From Auanema rhodensis (taxonomy: Eukaryota > Nematoda > Chromadorea > Rhabditida > Rhabditidae): a stretch of 64,000 bases of DNA. Numbering within the stretch: position 1 is the stretch's first letter; each line of letters begins with the position of its first letter. The notes under the pieces were generated by a model. It did not search any database, was not told the origin of the DNA, and saw nothing but the letters and a program-made list of their open reading frames with translations. This document shows, piece by piece, positions 10,209 to 25,168 of the stretch. The DNA is taken from contig OZ059894.1 of assembly GCA_964057225.1 (NCBI GenBank), forward strand, positions 23,900,476 through 23,964,475. The letters are read 5' to 3'. The position numbers and the translations under genes were made by a program.

Positions 10209-13200
10209 TGAAAGATAAAGAGATGCGGTTTTCAAAATTAGATTCCCCATGTCCATATTAGTCTAAAAACAAATTTTTATTGATATTGGTGCATGGTAAC
10301 CATGACTTTGAAATTTACGTGAACTTTAATTTATGCTAATTAAATGTACACGTATTGTGCACTTGGTATGTAACTCGCTTCACGTGAAAGATAAAGAGAT
10401 GCGGTTTTCAAAATTAGATTCCCCATGTCCATATTAGTCTAAAAACAAATTTTTATTGATATTGGTTCATGGTAACCATGACTTTGAAATTTACGTGAAC
10501 TTCAATTTATGCTAATTAAATGTACACGTGATGTGCACTTGGTATGTAACTCGCTTCACGTGAAAGATAAAGAGATGCGGTTTTCAAAATTAGATTCCCC
10601 ATGTCCATATTAGTCTAAAAACAAATTTTTATTGATATTGGTTCATGGTAACCATGACTTTGAAATTTACGTGAACTTTAATTTATGCTAATTAAATGTA
10701 CACGTGATGTGCACTTGGTATGTAACTCGCTTCACGTGAAAGATAAAAAGATGCGGTTTTCAAAATTAAATTTCCCATGTCCATATTAGTCTAAAAACAA
10801 ATTTTTATTGATATTGGTGCATGGTAACCATGACTTTGAAATTTACGTGAACTTTAATTTATGCTAATTAAATGTACACGTGATGTGCACTTGGTATGTA
10901 ACTCGCTTCACGTGAAAGATAAAGAGATGCGGTTTTCAAAATTAGATTCCCCATGTCCATATTAGTCTAAAAACAAATTTTTATTGATATTGGTTCATGG
11001 TAACCATGACTTTGAAATTTACGTGAACTTTAATTTATGCTAATTAAATGTACACGTGATGTGCACTTGGTATGTAACTCGCTTCACGTGAAAGATAAAG
11101 AGATGCGGTTTTCAAAATTAGATTCCCCATGTCCATATTAGTCTAAAAACAAATTTTTATTGATATTGGTTCATGGTGACCATGACTTTGAAATTTACGT
11201 GAACTTTAATTTATGCTAATTAAATGTACACGTGATGTGCACTTGGTATGTAACTCACTTCATGTGAAAGATAAAGAGATGCGGTTTTCAAAATTAGATT
11301 CCCCATGTCCATATTAGTCTAAAAACAAATTTTTATTGATATTGGTGCATGGTAACCATGACTTTGAAATTTACGTGAACTTTAATTTATGCTAATTAAA
11401 TGTACACGTGATGTGCACTTGGTATGTAACTCGCTTCACGTGAAAGATAAAAAGATGCGGTTTTCAAAATTAGATTCCCCATGTCCATATTAGTCTAAAA
11501 ACAAATTTTTATTGATATTGGTTCATGGTAACCATGACTTTGAAATTTACGTGAACTTCAATTTATGCTAATTAAATGTACACGTGATGTGCACTTGGTA
11601 TGTAACTCGCTTCACGTGAAAGATAAAGAGATGCGGTTTTCAAAATTAGATTCCCCATGTCCATATTAGTCTAAAAACAAATTTTTATTGATATTGGTTC
11701 ATGGTAACCATGACTTTGAAATTTACGTGAACTTCAATTTATGCTAATTAAATGTACACGTGATGTGCACTTGGTATGTAACTCGCTTCACGTGAAAGAT
11801 AAAGAGATGCGGTTTTCAAAATTAGATTCCCCATGTCCATATTAGTCTAAAAACAACTTTTTATTGATATTGGTGCATGGTAACCATGACTTTGAAATTT
11901 ACGTGAACTTTAATTTATGCTAATTAAATGTACACGTGATGTGCACTTGGTATGTAACTCGCTTCACGTGAAAGATAAAGAGATGCGGTTTTCAAAATTA
12001 GATTCCCCATGTCCATATTAGTCTAAAAACAAATTTTTATTGATATTGGTTCATGGTAACCATGACTTTGAAATTTACGTGAACTTTAATTTATGCTAAT
12101 TAAATGTACACGTGATGTGCACTTGGTATGTAACTCGCTTCACGTGAAAGATAAAGAGATGCGGTTTTCAAAATTAGATTCCCCATGTCCATATTAGTCT
12201 AAAAACAAATTTTTATTGATATTGGTGCATGGTAACCATGACTTTGAAATTTACGTGAACTTTAATTTATGCTAATTAAATGTACACGTGATGTGCACTT
12301 GGTATGTAACTCGCTTCACGTGAAAGATAAAGAGATGCGGTTTTCAAAATTAGATTCCCCATGTCCATATTAGTCTAAAAACAAATTTTTATTGATATTG
12401 GTTCATGGTAACCATGACTTTGAAATTTACGTGAACTTTAATTTATGCTAATTAAATGTACACGTGATGTGCACTTGGTACGTAACTCGCTTCACGTGAA
12501 AGATAAAGAGATGCGGTTTTCAAAATTAGATTCCCCATGTCCATATTAGTCTAAAAACAAATTTTTATTGATATTGGTTCATGGTAACCATGACTTTGAA
12601 ATTTACGTGAACTTCAATTTATGCTAATTAAATGTACACGTGATGTGCACTTGGTATGTAACTCGCTTCACGTGAAAGATAAAGAGATGCGGTTTTCAAA
12701 ATTAGATTCCCCATGTCCATATTAGTCTAAAAACAAATTTTTATTGATATTGGTGCATGGTAACCATGACTTTGAAATTTACGTGAACTTTAATTTATGC
12801 TAATTAAATGTACACGTGATGTGCACTTGGAATGTAACTCGCTTCACGTGAAAGATAAAGAGATGCGGTTTTCAAAATTAGATTCCCCATGTCCATATTA
12901 GTCTAAAAACAAATTTTTATTGATATTGGTTCATGGTAACCATGACTTTGAAATTTACGTGAACTTCAATTTATGCTAATTAAATGTACACGTGATGTGC
13001 ACTTGGTATGTAACTCGCTTCACGTGAAAGATAAAGAGATGCGGTTTTCAAAATTAGATTCCCCATGTCCATATTAGTCTAAAAACAAATTTTTATTGAT
13101 ATTGGTTCATGGTAACCATGACTTTGAAATTTACGTGAACTTCAATTTATGCTAATTAAATGTACACGTGATGTGCACTTGGTATGTAACTCGCTTCACG

Positions 13201-16200
13201 TGAAAGATAAAGAGATGCGGTTTTCAAAATTAGATTCCCCATGTCCATATTAGTCTAAAAACAACTTTTTATTGATATTGGTGCATGGTAACCATGACTT
13301 TGAAATTTACGTGAACTTTAATTTATGCTAATTAAATGTACACGTGATGTGCACTTGGTATGTAACTCGCTTCACGTGAAAGATAAAGAGATGCGGTTTT
13401 CAAAATTAGATTCCCCATGTCCATATTAGTCTAAAAACAAATTTTTATTGATATTGGTTCATGGTAACCATGACTTTGAAATTTACGTGAACTTTAATTT
13501 ATGCTAATTAAATGTACACGTGATGTGCACTTGGTATGTAACTCGCTTCACGTGAAAGATAAAGAGATGCGGTTTTCAAAATTAGATTCCCCATGTCCAT
13601 ATTAGTCTAAAAACAAATTTTTATTGATATTGGTGCATGGTAACCATGACTTTGAAATTTACGTGAACTTTAATTTATGCTAATTAAATGTACACGTGAT
13701 GTGCACTTGGTATGTAACTCGCTTCACGTGAAAGATAAAGAGATGCGGTTTTCAAAATTAGATTCCCCATGTCCATATTAGTCTAAAAACAAATTTTTAT
13801 TGATATTGGTGCATGGTAACCATGACTTTGAAATTTACGTGAACTTTAATTTATGCTAATTAAATGTACACGTGATGTGCACTTGGAATGTAACTCGCTT
13901 CACGTGAAAGATAAAGAGATGCGGTTTTCAAAATTAGATTCCCCATGTCCATATTAGTCTAAAAACAAATTTTTATTGATATTGGTTCATGGTAACCATG
14001 ACTTTGAAATTTACGTGAACTTCAATTTATGCTAATTAAATGTACACGTGATGTGCACTTGGTATGTAACTCGCTTCACGTGAAAGATAAAGAGATGCGG
14101 TTTTCAAAATTAGATTCCCCATGTCCATATTAGTCTAAAAACAAATTTTTATTGATATTGGTTCGTGGTAACCATGACTTTGAAATTTACGTGAACTTCA
14201 ATTTATGCTAATTAAATGTACACGTGATGTGCACTTGGTATGTAACTCGCTTCACGTGAAAGATAAAGAGATGCGGTTTTCAAAATTAGATTCCCCATGT
14301 CCATATTAGTCTAAAAACAAATTTTTATTGATATTGGTGCATGGTAACCATGACTTTGAAATTTACGTGAACTTTAATTTATGCTAATTAAATGTACACG
14401 TGATGTGCACTTGGTATGTAACTCGCTTCACGTGAAAGATAAAGAGATGCGGTTTTCAAAATTAGATTCCCCATGTCCATATTAGTCTAAAAACAAATTT
14501 TTATTGATATTGGTTCATGGTAACCATGACTTTGAAATTTACGTGAACTTTAATTTATGCTAATTAAATGTACACGTGATGTGCACTTGGTACGTAACTC
14601 GCTTCACGTGAAAGATAAAGAGATGCGGTTTTAAAAATTAGATTCCCCATGTCCATATTAGTCTAAAAACAAATTTTTATTGATATTGGTGCATGGTAAC
14701 CATGACTTTGAACTTTACGTGAACTTTAATTTATGCTAATTAAATGTACACGTATTGTGCACTTGGTATGTAACTCGCTTCACGTGAAAGATAAAGAGAT
14801 GCGGTTTTCAAAATTAGATTCCCCATGTCCATATTAGTCTAAAAACAAATTTTTATTGATATTGGTGCATGGTAACCATGACTTTGAAATTTACGTGAAC
14901 TTTAATTTATGCTAATTAAATGTACACGTGATGTGCACTTGGTATGTAACTCGCTTCACGTGAAAGATAAAGAGATGCGGTTTTCAAAATTAGATTCCCC
15001 ATGTCCATATTAGTCTAAAAACAAATTTTTATTGATATTGGTTCATGGTAACCATGACTTTGAAATTTACGTGAACTTTAATTTATGCTAATTAAATGTA
15101 CACGTGATGTGCACTTGGTATGTAACTCGCTTCACGTGAAAGATAAAGAGATGCGGTTTTCAAAATTAGATTCCCCATGTCCATATTAGTCTAAAAACAA
15201 ATTTTTATTGATATTGGTTCATGGTGACCATGACTTTGAAATTTACGTGAACTTTAATTTATGCTAATTAAATGTACACGTGATGTGCACTTGGTATGTA
15301 ACTCACTTCATGTGAAAGATAAAGAGATGCGGTTTTCAAAATTAGATTCCCCATGTCCATATTAGTCTAAAAACAAATTTTTATTGATATTGGTGCATGG
15401 TAACCATGACTTTGAAATTTACGTGAACTTTAATTTATGCTAATTAAATGTACACGTGATGTGCACTTGGTATGTAACTCGCTTCACGTGAAAGATAAAG
15501 AGATGCGGTTTTCAAAATTAGATTCCCCATGTCCATATTAGTCTAAAAACAAATTTTTATTGATATTGGTTCATGGTAACCATGACTTTGAAATTTACGT
15601 GAACTTCAATTTATGCTAATTAAATGTACACGTGATGTGCACTTGGTATGTAACTCGCTTCACGTGAAAGATAAAGAGATGCGGTTTTCAAAATTAGATT
15701 CCCCATGTCCATATTAGTCTAAAAACAAATTTTTATTGATATTGGTGCATGGTAACCATGACTTTGAAATTTACGTGAACTTTAATTTATGCTAATTAAA
15801 TGTACACGTGATGTGCACTTGGTATGTAACTCGCTTCACGTGAAAGATAAAGAGATGCGGTTTTCAAAATTAGATTCCCCATGTCCATATTAGTCTAAAA
15901 ACAAATTTTTATTGATATTGGTGCATGGTAACCATGACTTTGAAATTTACGTGAACTTTAATTTATGCTAATTAAATGTACACGTGATGTGCACTTGGTA
16001 TGTAACTCGCTTCACGTGAAAGATAAAGAGATGCGGTTTTAAAAATTAGATTCCCCATGTCCATATTAGTCTAAAAACAAATTTTTATTGATATTGGTTC
16101 ATGGTAACCATGACTTTGAAATTTACGTGAACTTCAATTTATGCTAATTAAATGTACACGTGATGTGCACTTGGTATGTAACTCGCTTCACGTGAAAGAT

Positions 16201-16368
16201 AAAGAGATGCGGTTTTCAAAATTAGATTCCCCATGTCCATATTAGTCTAAAAACAACTTTTTATTGATATTGGTTCATGGTAACCATGACTTTGAAATTT
16301 ACGTGAACTTCAATTTATGCTAATTAAATGTACACGTGATGTGCACTTGGTATGTAACTCGCTTCACG
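10209..16368 (+). repeat. Haplotype domain D with 8- and 6-monomer subunits
   Basis: Monomers k59-k93. Domain markers are p146-147 AT (k59, k84), p12 A with p33 A and p37 T (k62), p90 G with p169 A and p175 T (k64, k87), p65 C (k68, k76, k93), p161 C (k71, k83), p159 A (k73, k79), and p25 A with p105 C (k84). An 8-monomer unit k68-k75 (11793-13200) is followed by k76-k81 (13201-14256), which has the same order but lacks the p161 C monomer and the one after it. The whole domain recurs at 27281-32208. Confidence 0.85.
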
Positions 16369-19184
16369 TGAAAGATAAAGAGATGCGGTTTTCAAAATTA
16401 GATTCCCCATGTCCATATTAGTCTAAAAACAAATTTTTATTGATATTGGTGCATGGTAACCATGACTTTGAAATTTACGTGAACTTTAATTTATGCTAAT
16501 TAAATGTACACGTGATGTGCACTTGGTATGTAACTCGCTTCACGTGAAAGATAAAGAGATGCGGTTTTCAAAATTAGATTCTTCATGTCCATATTAGTCT
16601 AAAAACAAATTTTTATTGATATTGGTTCATGGTAACCATGACTTTGAAATTTACGTGAACTTTAATTTATGCTAATTAAATGTACACGTGATGTGCACTT
16701 GGTATGTAACTCGCTTCACGTGAAAGATAAAGAGATGCGGTTTTCAAAATTAGATTCCCCATGTCCATATTAGTCTAAAAACAAATTTTTATTGATATTG
16801 GTTCATGGTAACCATGACTTTGAAATTTACGTGAACTTCAATTTATGCTAATTAAATGTACACGTGATGTGCACTTGGTATGTAACTCGCTTCACGTGAA
16901 AGATAAAGAGATGCGGTTTTCAAAATTAGATTCCCCATGTCCATATTAGTCTAAAAACAAATTTTTATTGATATTGGTTCATGGTAACCATGACTTTGAA
17001 ATTTACGTGAACTTCAATTTATGCTAATTAAATGTACACGTGATGTGCACTTGGTATGTAACTCGCTTCACGTGAAAGATAAAGAGATGCGGTTTTCAAA
17101 ATTAGATTCCCCATGTCCATATTAGTCTAAAAACAAATTTTTATTGATATTGGTTCATGGTAACCATGACTTTGAAATTTACGTGAACTTTAATTTATGC
17201 TAATTAAATGTACACGTGATGTGCACTTGGTATGTAACTCGCTTCACGTGAAAGATGAAGAGATGCGGTTTTCAAAATTAGATTCCCCATGTCCATATTA
17301 TTCTAAAAACAAATTTTTATTGATATTGGTTCATGGTAACCATGACTTTGAAATTTACGTGAACTTCAATTTATGCTAATTAAATGTACACGTGATGTGC
17401 ACTTGGTATGTAACTCGCTTCACGTGAAAGATAAAGAGATGCGGTTTTCAAAATTAGATTCCCCATGTCCATATTAGTCTAAAAACAAATTTTTATTGAT
17501 ATTGGTTCATGGTAACCATGACTTTGAAATTTACGTGAACTTCAATTTATGCTAATTAAATGTACACGTGATGTGCACTTGGTATGTAACTCGCTTCACG
17601 TGAAAGATAAAGAGATGCGGTTTTCAAAATTAGATTCCCCATGTCCATATTAGTCTAAAAACAAATTTTTATTGATATTGGTTCATGGTAACCATGACTT
17701 TGAAATTTACGTGAACTTCAATTTATGCTAATTAAATGTACACGTGATGTGCACTTGGTATGTAACTCGCTTCACGTGAAAGATAAAGAGATGCGGTTTT
17801 CAAAATTAGATTCCCCATGTCCATATTAGTCTAAAAACAAATTTTTATTGATATTGGTGCATGGTAACCATGACTTTGAAATTTACGTGAACTTCAATTT
17901 ATGCTAATTAAATGTACACGTGATGTGCACTTGGTATGTAACTCGCTTCACGTGAAAGATAAAGAGATGCGGTTTTCAAAATTAGATTCCCCATGTCCAT
18001 ATTAGTCTAAAAACAAATTTTTATTGATATTGGTTCATGGTAACCATGACTTTGAAATTTACGTGAACTTCAATTTATGCTAATTAAATGTACACGTGAT
18101 GTGCACTTGGTATGTAACTCGCTTCACGTGAAAGATAAAGAGATGCGGTTTTCCAAATTAGATTCCCCATGTCCATATTAGTCTAAAAACAAATTTTTAT
18201 TGATATTGGTGCATGGTAACCATGACTTTGAAATTTACGTGAACTTTAATTTATGCTAATTAAATGTACACGTGATGTGCACTCGGTATGTAACTCGCTT
18301 CACGTGAAAGATAAAGTGATGCGGTTTTCAAAATTAGATTCCCCATGTCCATATTAGTCTAAAAACAAATTTTTATTGATATTGGTTCATGGTAACCATG
18401 ACTTTGAAATTTACGTGAACTTCAATTTATGCTAATTAAATGTACACGTGATGTGCACTTGGTATGTAACTCGCTTCACGTGAAAGATAAAGAGATGCGG
18501 TTTTCAAAATTAGATTCCCCATGTCCATATTAGTCTAAAAACAAATTTTTATTGATATTGGTTCATGGTAACCATGACTTTGAAATTTACGTGAACTTTA
18601 ATTTATGCTAATTAAATGTACACGTGATGTGCACTTGGTATGTAACTCGCTTCACGTGAAAGATGAAGAGATGCGGTTTTCAAAATTAGATTCCCCATGT
18701 CCATATTATTCTAAAAACAAATTTTTATTGATATTGGTTCATGGTAACCATGACTTTGAAATTTACGTGAACTTCAATTTATGCTAATTAAATGTACACG
18801 TGATGTGCACTTGGTATGTAACTCGCTTCACGTGAAAGATAAAGAGATGCGGTTTTCAAAATTAGATTCCCCATGTCCATATTAGTCTAAAAACAAATTT
18901 TTATTGATATTGGTTCATGGTAACCATGACTTTGAAATTTACGTGAACTTCAATTTATGCTAATTAAATGTACACGTGATGTGCACTTGGTATGTAACTC
19001 GCTTCACGTGAAAGATAAAGAGATGCGGTTTTCAAAATTAGATTCCCCATGTCCATATTAGTCTAAAAACAAATTTTTATTGATATTGGTTCATGGTAAC
19101 CATGACTTTGAAATTTACGTGAACTTCAATTTATGCTAATTAAATGTACACGTGATGTGCACTTGGTATGTAACTCGCTTCACG
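16369..19184 (+). repeat. Partial copy of the 24-monomer unit plus an 8-monomer duplication
   Basis: Monomers k94-k109. k94-k101 repeat the haplotype order of k25-k32: p38-39 TT at k95, two p119 C monomers, then p53 T at k99. k98-k101 are repeated as k106-k109, 1408 bp later, both carrying the otherwise unseen combination of p9 G and p53 T (k99, k107). k104 has private changes at p26 and p155, and k105 at p13. Confidence 0.8.
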
Positions 19185-22100
19185 TAAAAGATAAAGAGAT
19201 GCGGTTTTCAAAATTAGATTCCCCATGTCCATATTAGTCTAAAAACAAATTTTTATTGATATTGGTGCATGGTAACCATGACTTTGAAATTTACGTGAAC
19301 TTTAATTTATGCTAATTAAATGTACACGTGATGTGCACTTGGTATGTAACTCGCTTCACGTGAAAGATAAAGAGATGCGGTTTTCAAAATTAGATTCCCC
19401 ATGTCCATATTAGTCTAAAAACAAATTTTTATTGATATTGGTGCATGGTAACCATGACTTTGAAATTTACGTGAACTTTAATTTATGCTAATTAAATGTA
19501 CACGTGATGTGCACTTGGTATGTAACTCGCTTCACGTGAAAGATAAAGAGATGCGGTTTTCAAAATTAGATCCCCCATGTCCATATTAGTCTAAAAACAA
19601 ATTTTTATTGATATTGGTGCATGGTAACCATGACTTTGAAATTTACGTGAACTTTAATTTATGCTAATTAAATGTACACGTGATGTGCACTTGGTATGTA
19701 ACTCGCTTCACGTGAAAGATAAAGAGATGCGGTTTTCAAAATTAGATTCCCCATGTCCATATTAGTCTAAAAACAAATTTTTATTGATATTGGTTCATGG
19801 TAACCATGACTTTGAAATTTACGTGAACTTTAATTTATGCTAATTAAATGTACACGTGATGTGCACTTGGTATGTAACTCGCTTCACGTGAAAGATAAAG
19901 AGATGCGGTTTTCAAAATTAGATTCCCCATGTCCATATTAGTCTAAAAACAAATTTTTATTGATATTGGTGCATGGTAACCATGACTTTGAAATTTACGT
20001 GAACTTTAATTTATGCTAATTAAATGTACACGTGATGTGCACTTGGTATGTAACTCGCTTCACGTGAAAGATAAAGAGATGCGGTTTTTAAAATTAGATT
20101 CCCCATGTCCATATTAGTCTAAAAACAAATTTTTATTGATATTGGTGCATGGTAACCATGACTTTGAAATTTACGTGAACTTTAATTTATGCTAATTAAA
20201 TGTACACGTGATGTGCACTTGGTATGTAACTCGCTTCACGTGAAAGATAAAGAGATGCGGTTTTCAAAATTAGATTCCTCATGTCCATATTAGTCTAAAA
20301 ACAAATTTTTATTGATATTGGTGCATGGTAACCATGACTTTGAAATTTACGTGAACTTTAATTTATGCTAATTAAATGTACACGTGATGTGCACTTGGTA
20401 TGTAACTCGCTTCACGTGAAAGATAAAGAGATGCGGTTTTCAAAATTAGATTCTTCATGTCCATATTAGTCTAAAAACAAATTTTTATTGATATTGGTTC
20501 ATGGTAACCATGACTTTGAAATTTACGTGAAATTTAATTTATGCTAATTAAATGTACACGTGATGTGCACTTGGTATGTAACTCGCTTCACGTGAAAGAT
20601 AAAGAGATGCGGTTTTCAAAATTAGATTCCCCATGTCCATATTAGTCTAAAAACAAATTTTTATTGATATTGGTTCATGGTAACCATGACTTTGAAATTT
20701 ACGTGAACTTTAATTTATGCTAATTAAATGTACACGTGATGTGCACTTGGTATGTAACTCGCTTCACGTGAAAGATGAAGAGATGCGGTTTTCAAAATTA
20801 GATTCCCCATGTCCATATTAGTCTAAAAACAAATTTTTATTGATATTGGTTCATGGTAACCATGACTTTGAAATTTACGTGAACTTTAATTTATGCTAAT
20901 TAAATGTACACGTGATGTGCACTTGGTATGTAACTCGCTTCACGTGAAAGATAAAAAGATGCGGTTTTCAAAATTAGATTCCCCATGTCCATATTAGTCT
21001 AAAAACAAATTTTTATTGATATTGGTGCATGGTAACCATGACTTTGAAATTTACGTGAACTTTAATTTATGCTAATTAAATGTACACGTGATGTGCACTT
21101 GGTATGTAACTCGCTTCACGTGAAAGATAAAGAGATGCGGTTTTCAAAATTAGATTCCCCATGTCCATATTAGTCTAAAAACAAATTTTTATTGATATTG
21201 GTGCATGGTATCCATGACTTTGAAATTTACGTGAACTTTAATTTATGCTAATTAAATGTACACGTGATGTGCACTTGGTATGTAACTCGCTTCACGTGAA
21301 AGATAAAGAGATGCGGTTTTCAAAATTAGATTCCCCATGTCCATATTAGTCTAAAAACAAATTTTTATTGATATTGGTTCATGGTAACCATGACTTTGAA
21401 ATTTACGTGAACTTCAATTTATGCTAATTAAATGTACACGTGATGTGCACTTGGTATGTAACTCGCTTCACGTGAAAGATAAAGAGATGCGGTTTTCAAA
21501 ATTAGATTCCCCATGTCCATATTAGTCTAAAAACAAGTTTTTATTGATATTGGTTCATGGTAACCATGACTTTGAAATTTACGTGAACTTTAATTTATGC
21601 TAATTAAATGTACACGTGATGTGCACTTGGTATGTAACTCGCTTCACGTGAAAGATAAAGAGATGCGGTTTTCAAAATTAGATTCCCCATGTCCATATTA
21701 TTCTAAAAACAAATTTTTATTGATATTGGTTCATGGTAACCATGACTTTGAAATTTACGTGAACTTCAATTTATGCTAATTAAATGTACACGTGATGTGC
21801 ACTTGGTATGTAACTCGCTTCACGTGAAAGATAAAGAGATGCGGTTTTCAAAATTAGATTCCCCATGTCCATATTAGTCTAAAAACAAATTTTTATTGAT
21901 ATTGGTTCATGGTAACCATGACTTTGAAATTTACGTGAACTTCAATTTATGCTAATTAAATGTACACGTGATGTGCACTTGGTATGTAACTCGCTTCACG
22001 TGAAAGATAAAGAGATGCGGTTTTCGAAATTAGATTCCCCATGTCCATATTAGTCTAAAAACAAATTTTTATTGATATTGGTTCATGGTAACCATGACTT

Positions 22101-23056
22101 TGAAATTTACGTGAACTTTAATTTATGCTAATTAAATGTACACGTGATGTGCACTTGGTATGTAACTCGCTTCACGTGAAAGATAAAGAGATGCGGTTTT
22201 CAAAATTAGATTCCCCATGTCCATATTAGTCTAAAAACAAATTTTTATTGATATTGGTTCATGGTAACCATGACTTTGAAATTTACGTGAACTTTAATTT
22301 ATGCTAATTAAATGTACACGTGATGTGCACTTGGTATGTAACTCGCTTCACGTGAAAGATAAAAAGATGCGGTTTTCAAAATTAGATTCCCCATGTCCAT
22401 ATTAGTCTAAAAACAAATTTTTATTGATATTGGTGCATGGTAACCATGACTTTGAAATTTACGTGAACTTTAATTTATGCTAATTAAATGTACACGTGAT
22501 GTGCACTTGGTATGTAACTCGCTTCACGTGAAAGATAAAGAGATGCGGTTTTCAAAATTAGATTCCCCATGTCCATATTAGTCTAAAAACAAATTTTTAT
22601 TGATATTGGTGCATGGTAACCATGACTTTGAAATTTACGTGAACTTTAATTTATGCTAATTAAATGTACACGTGATGTGCACTTGGTATGTAACTCGCTT
22701 CACGTGAAAGATAAAGAGATGCGGTTTTCAAAATTAGATCCCCCATGTCCATATTAGTCTAAAAACAAATTTTTATTGATATTGGTGCATGGTAACCATG
22801 ACTTTGAAATTTACGTGAACTTTAATTTATGCTAATTAAATGTACACGTGATGTGCACTTGGTATGTAACTCGCTTCACGTGAAAGATAAAGAGATGCGG
22901 TTTTCAAAATTAGATTTCCCATGTCCATATTAGTCTAAAAACAAATTTTTATTGATATTGGTTCATGGTAACCATGACTTTGAAATTTACGTGAACTTTA
23001 ATTTATGCTAATTAAATGTACACGTGATGTGCACTTGGTATGTAACTCGCTTCACG
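19185..23056 (+). repeat. Rearranged fragments of the 24-monomer unit
   Basis: Monomers k110-k131. k112-k117 follow the order of k21-k26 (p36 C, plain, plain, p25 T, plain, p38-39 TT), with private p39 T at k116 and p116 A at k117. k123-k126 follow k7-k10 (p65 G, p53 T, p119 C, plain). p12 A monomers occur at k120 and k128, and a second p36 C at k130. The block looks like shuffled pieces of the A/B/C unit with additional private changes, so an older derivative. Confidence 0.7.
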
Positions 23057-25168
23057 TGAAAGATGAAGAGATGCGGTTTTCAAAATTAGATTCCCCATGT
23101 CCATATTAGTCTAAAAACAAATTTTTATTGATATTGGTTCATGGTAACCATGACTTTGAAATTTACGTGAACTTTAATTTATGCTAATTAAATGTACACG
23201 TGATGTGCACTTGGTATGTAACTCGCTTCACGTGAAAGATAAAGAGATGCGGTTTTCAAAATTAGATTCCCCATGTCCATATTAGTCTAAAAACAAATTT
23301 TTATTGATATTGGTGCATGGTAACCATGACTTTGAAATTTACGTGAACTTTAATTTATGCTAATTAAATGTACACGTGATGTGCACTTGGTATGTAACTC
23401 GCTTCACGTGAAAGATAAAGAGATGCGGTTTTCAAAATTAGATTCCCCATGTCCATATTAGTCTAAAAACAAATTTTTATTGATATTGGTGCATGGTAAC
23501 CATGACTTTGAAATTTACGTGAACTTTAATTTATGCTAATTAAATGTACACGTGATGTGCACTTGGTATGTAACTCGCTTCACGTGAAAGATAAAGAGAT
23601 GCGGTTTTCAAAATTAGATCCCCCATGTCCATATTAGTCTAAAAACAAATTTTTATTGATATTGGTTCATGGTAACCATGACTTTGAAATTTACGTGAAC
23701 TTTAATTTATGCTAATTAAATGTACACGTGATGTGCACTTGGTATGTAACTCGCTTCACGTGAAAGATAAAGAGATGCGGTTTTCAAAATTAGATTCCCC
23801 ATGTCCATATTAGTCTAAAAACAAATTTTTATTGATATTGGTTCATGGTAACCATGACTTTGAAATTTACGTGAACTTCAATTTATGCTAATTAAATGTA
23901 CACGTGATGTGCACTTGGTATGTAACTCGCTTCACGTGAAAGATAAAGAGATGCGGTTTTCAAAATTAGATTCCCCATGTCCATATTAGTCTAAAAACAA
24001 ATTTTTATTGATATTGGTTCATGGTAACCATGACTTTGAAATTTACGTGAACTTCAATTTATGCTAATTAAATGTACACGTGATGTGCACTTGGTATGTA
24101 ACTCGCTTCACGTGAAAGATAAAGAGATGCGGTTTTCAAAATTAGATTCCCCATGTCCATATTAGTCTAAAAACAAATTTTTATTGATATTGGTTCATGG
24201 TAACCATGACTTTGAAATTTACGTGAACTTTAATTTATGCTAATTAAATGTACACGTGATGTGCACTTGGTATGTAACTCGCTTCACGTGAAAGATAAAG
24301 AGATGCGGTTTTCAAAATTAGATTCCCCATGTCCATATTATTCTAAAAACAAATTTTTATTGATATTGGTTCATGGTAACCATGACTTTGAAATTTACGT
24401 GAACTTCAATTTATGCTAATTAAATGTACACGTGATGTGCACTTGGTATGTAACTCGCTTCACGTGAAAGATAAAGAGATGCGGTTTTCAAAATTAGATT
24501 CCCCATGTCCATATTAGTCTAAAAACAAATTTTTATTGATATTGGTTCATGGTAACCATGACTTTGAAATTTACGTGAACTTCAATTTATGCTAATTAAA
24601 TGTACACGTGATGTGCACTTGGTATGTAACTCGCTTCACGTGAAAGATAAAGAGATGCGGTTTTCAAAATTAGATTCCCCATGTCCATATTAGTCTAAAA
24701 ACAAATTTTTATTGATATTGGTTCATGGTAACCATGACTTTGAAATTTACGTGAACTTCAATTTATGCTAATTAAATGTACACGTGATGTGCACTTGGTA
24801 TGTAACTCGCTTCACGTGAAAGATAAAGAGATGCGGTTTTCAAAATTAGATTCCCCATGTCCATATTAGTCTAAAAACAAATTTTTATTGATATTGGTTC
24901 ATGGTAACCATGACTTTGAAATTTACGTGAACTTTAATTTATGCTAATTAAATGTACACGTGATGTGCACTTGGTATGTAACTCGCTTCACGTGAAAGAT
25001 AAAGAAATGCGGTTTTCAAAATTAGATTCCCCATGTCCATATTAGTCTAAAAACAAATTTTTATTGATATTGGTGCATGGTAACCATGACTTTGAAATTT
25101 ACGTGAACTTTAATTTATGCTAATTAAATGTACACGTGATGTGCCCTTGGTATGTAACTCGCTTCACG
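23057..25168 (+). repeat. 12-monomer tandem duplication, copy 1 (2112 bp)
   Basis: Monomers k132-k143: p9 G at k132, p36 C on a p83 T background at k135, p53 T at k139, p14 A with p153 C at k143. The following 12 monomers have the same order at an offset of exactly 2112 bp. k135 differs from the other early p36 C monomers, which carry G at p83; this marks the duplicated pair k135 and k147 as sister copies. Confidence 0.88.
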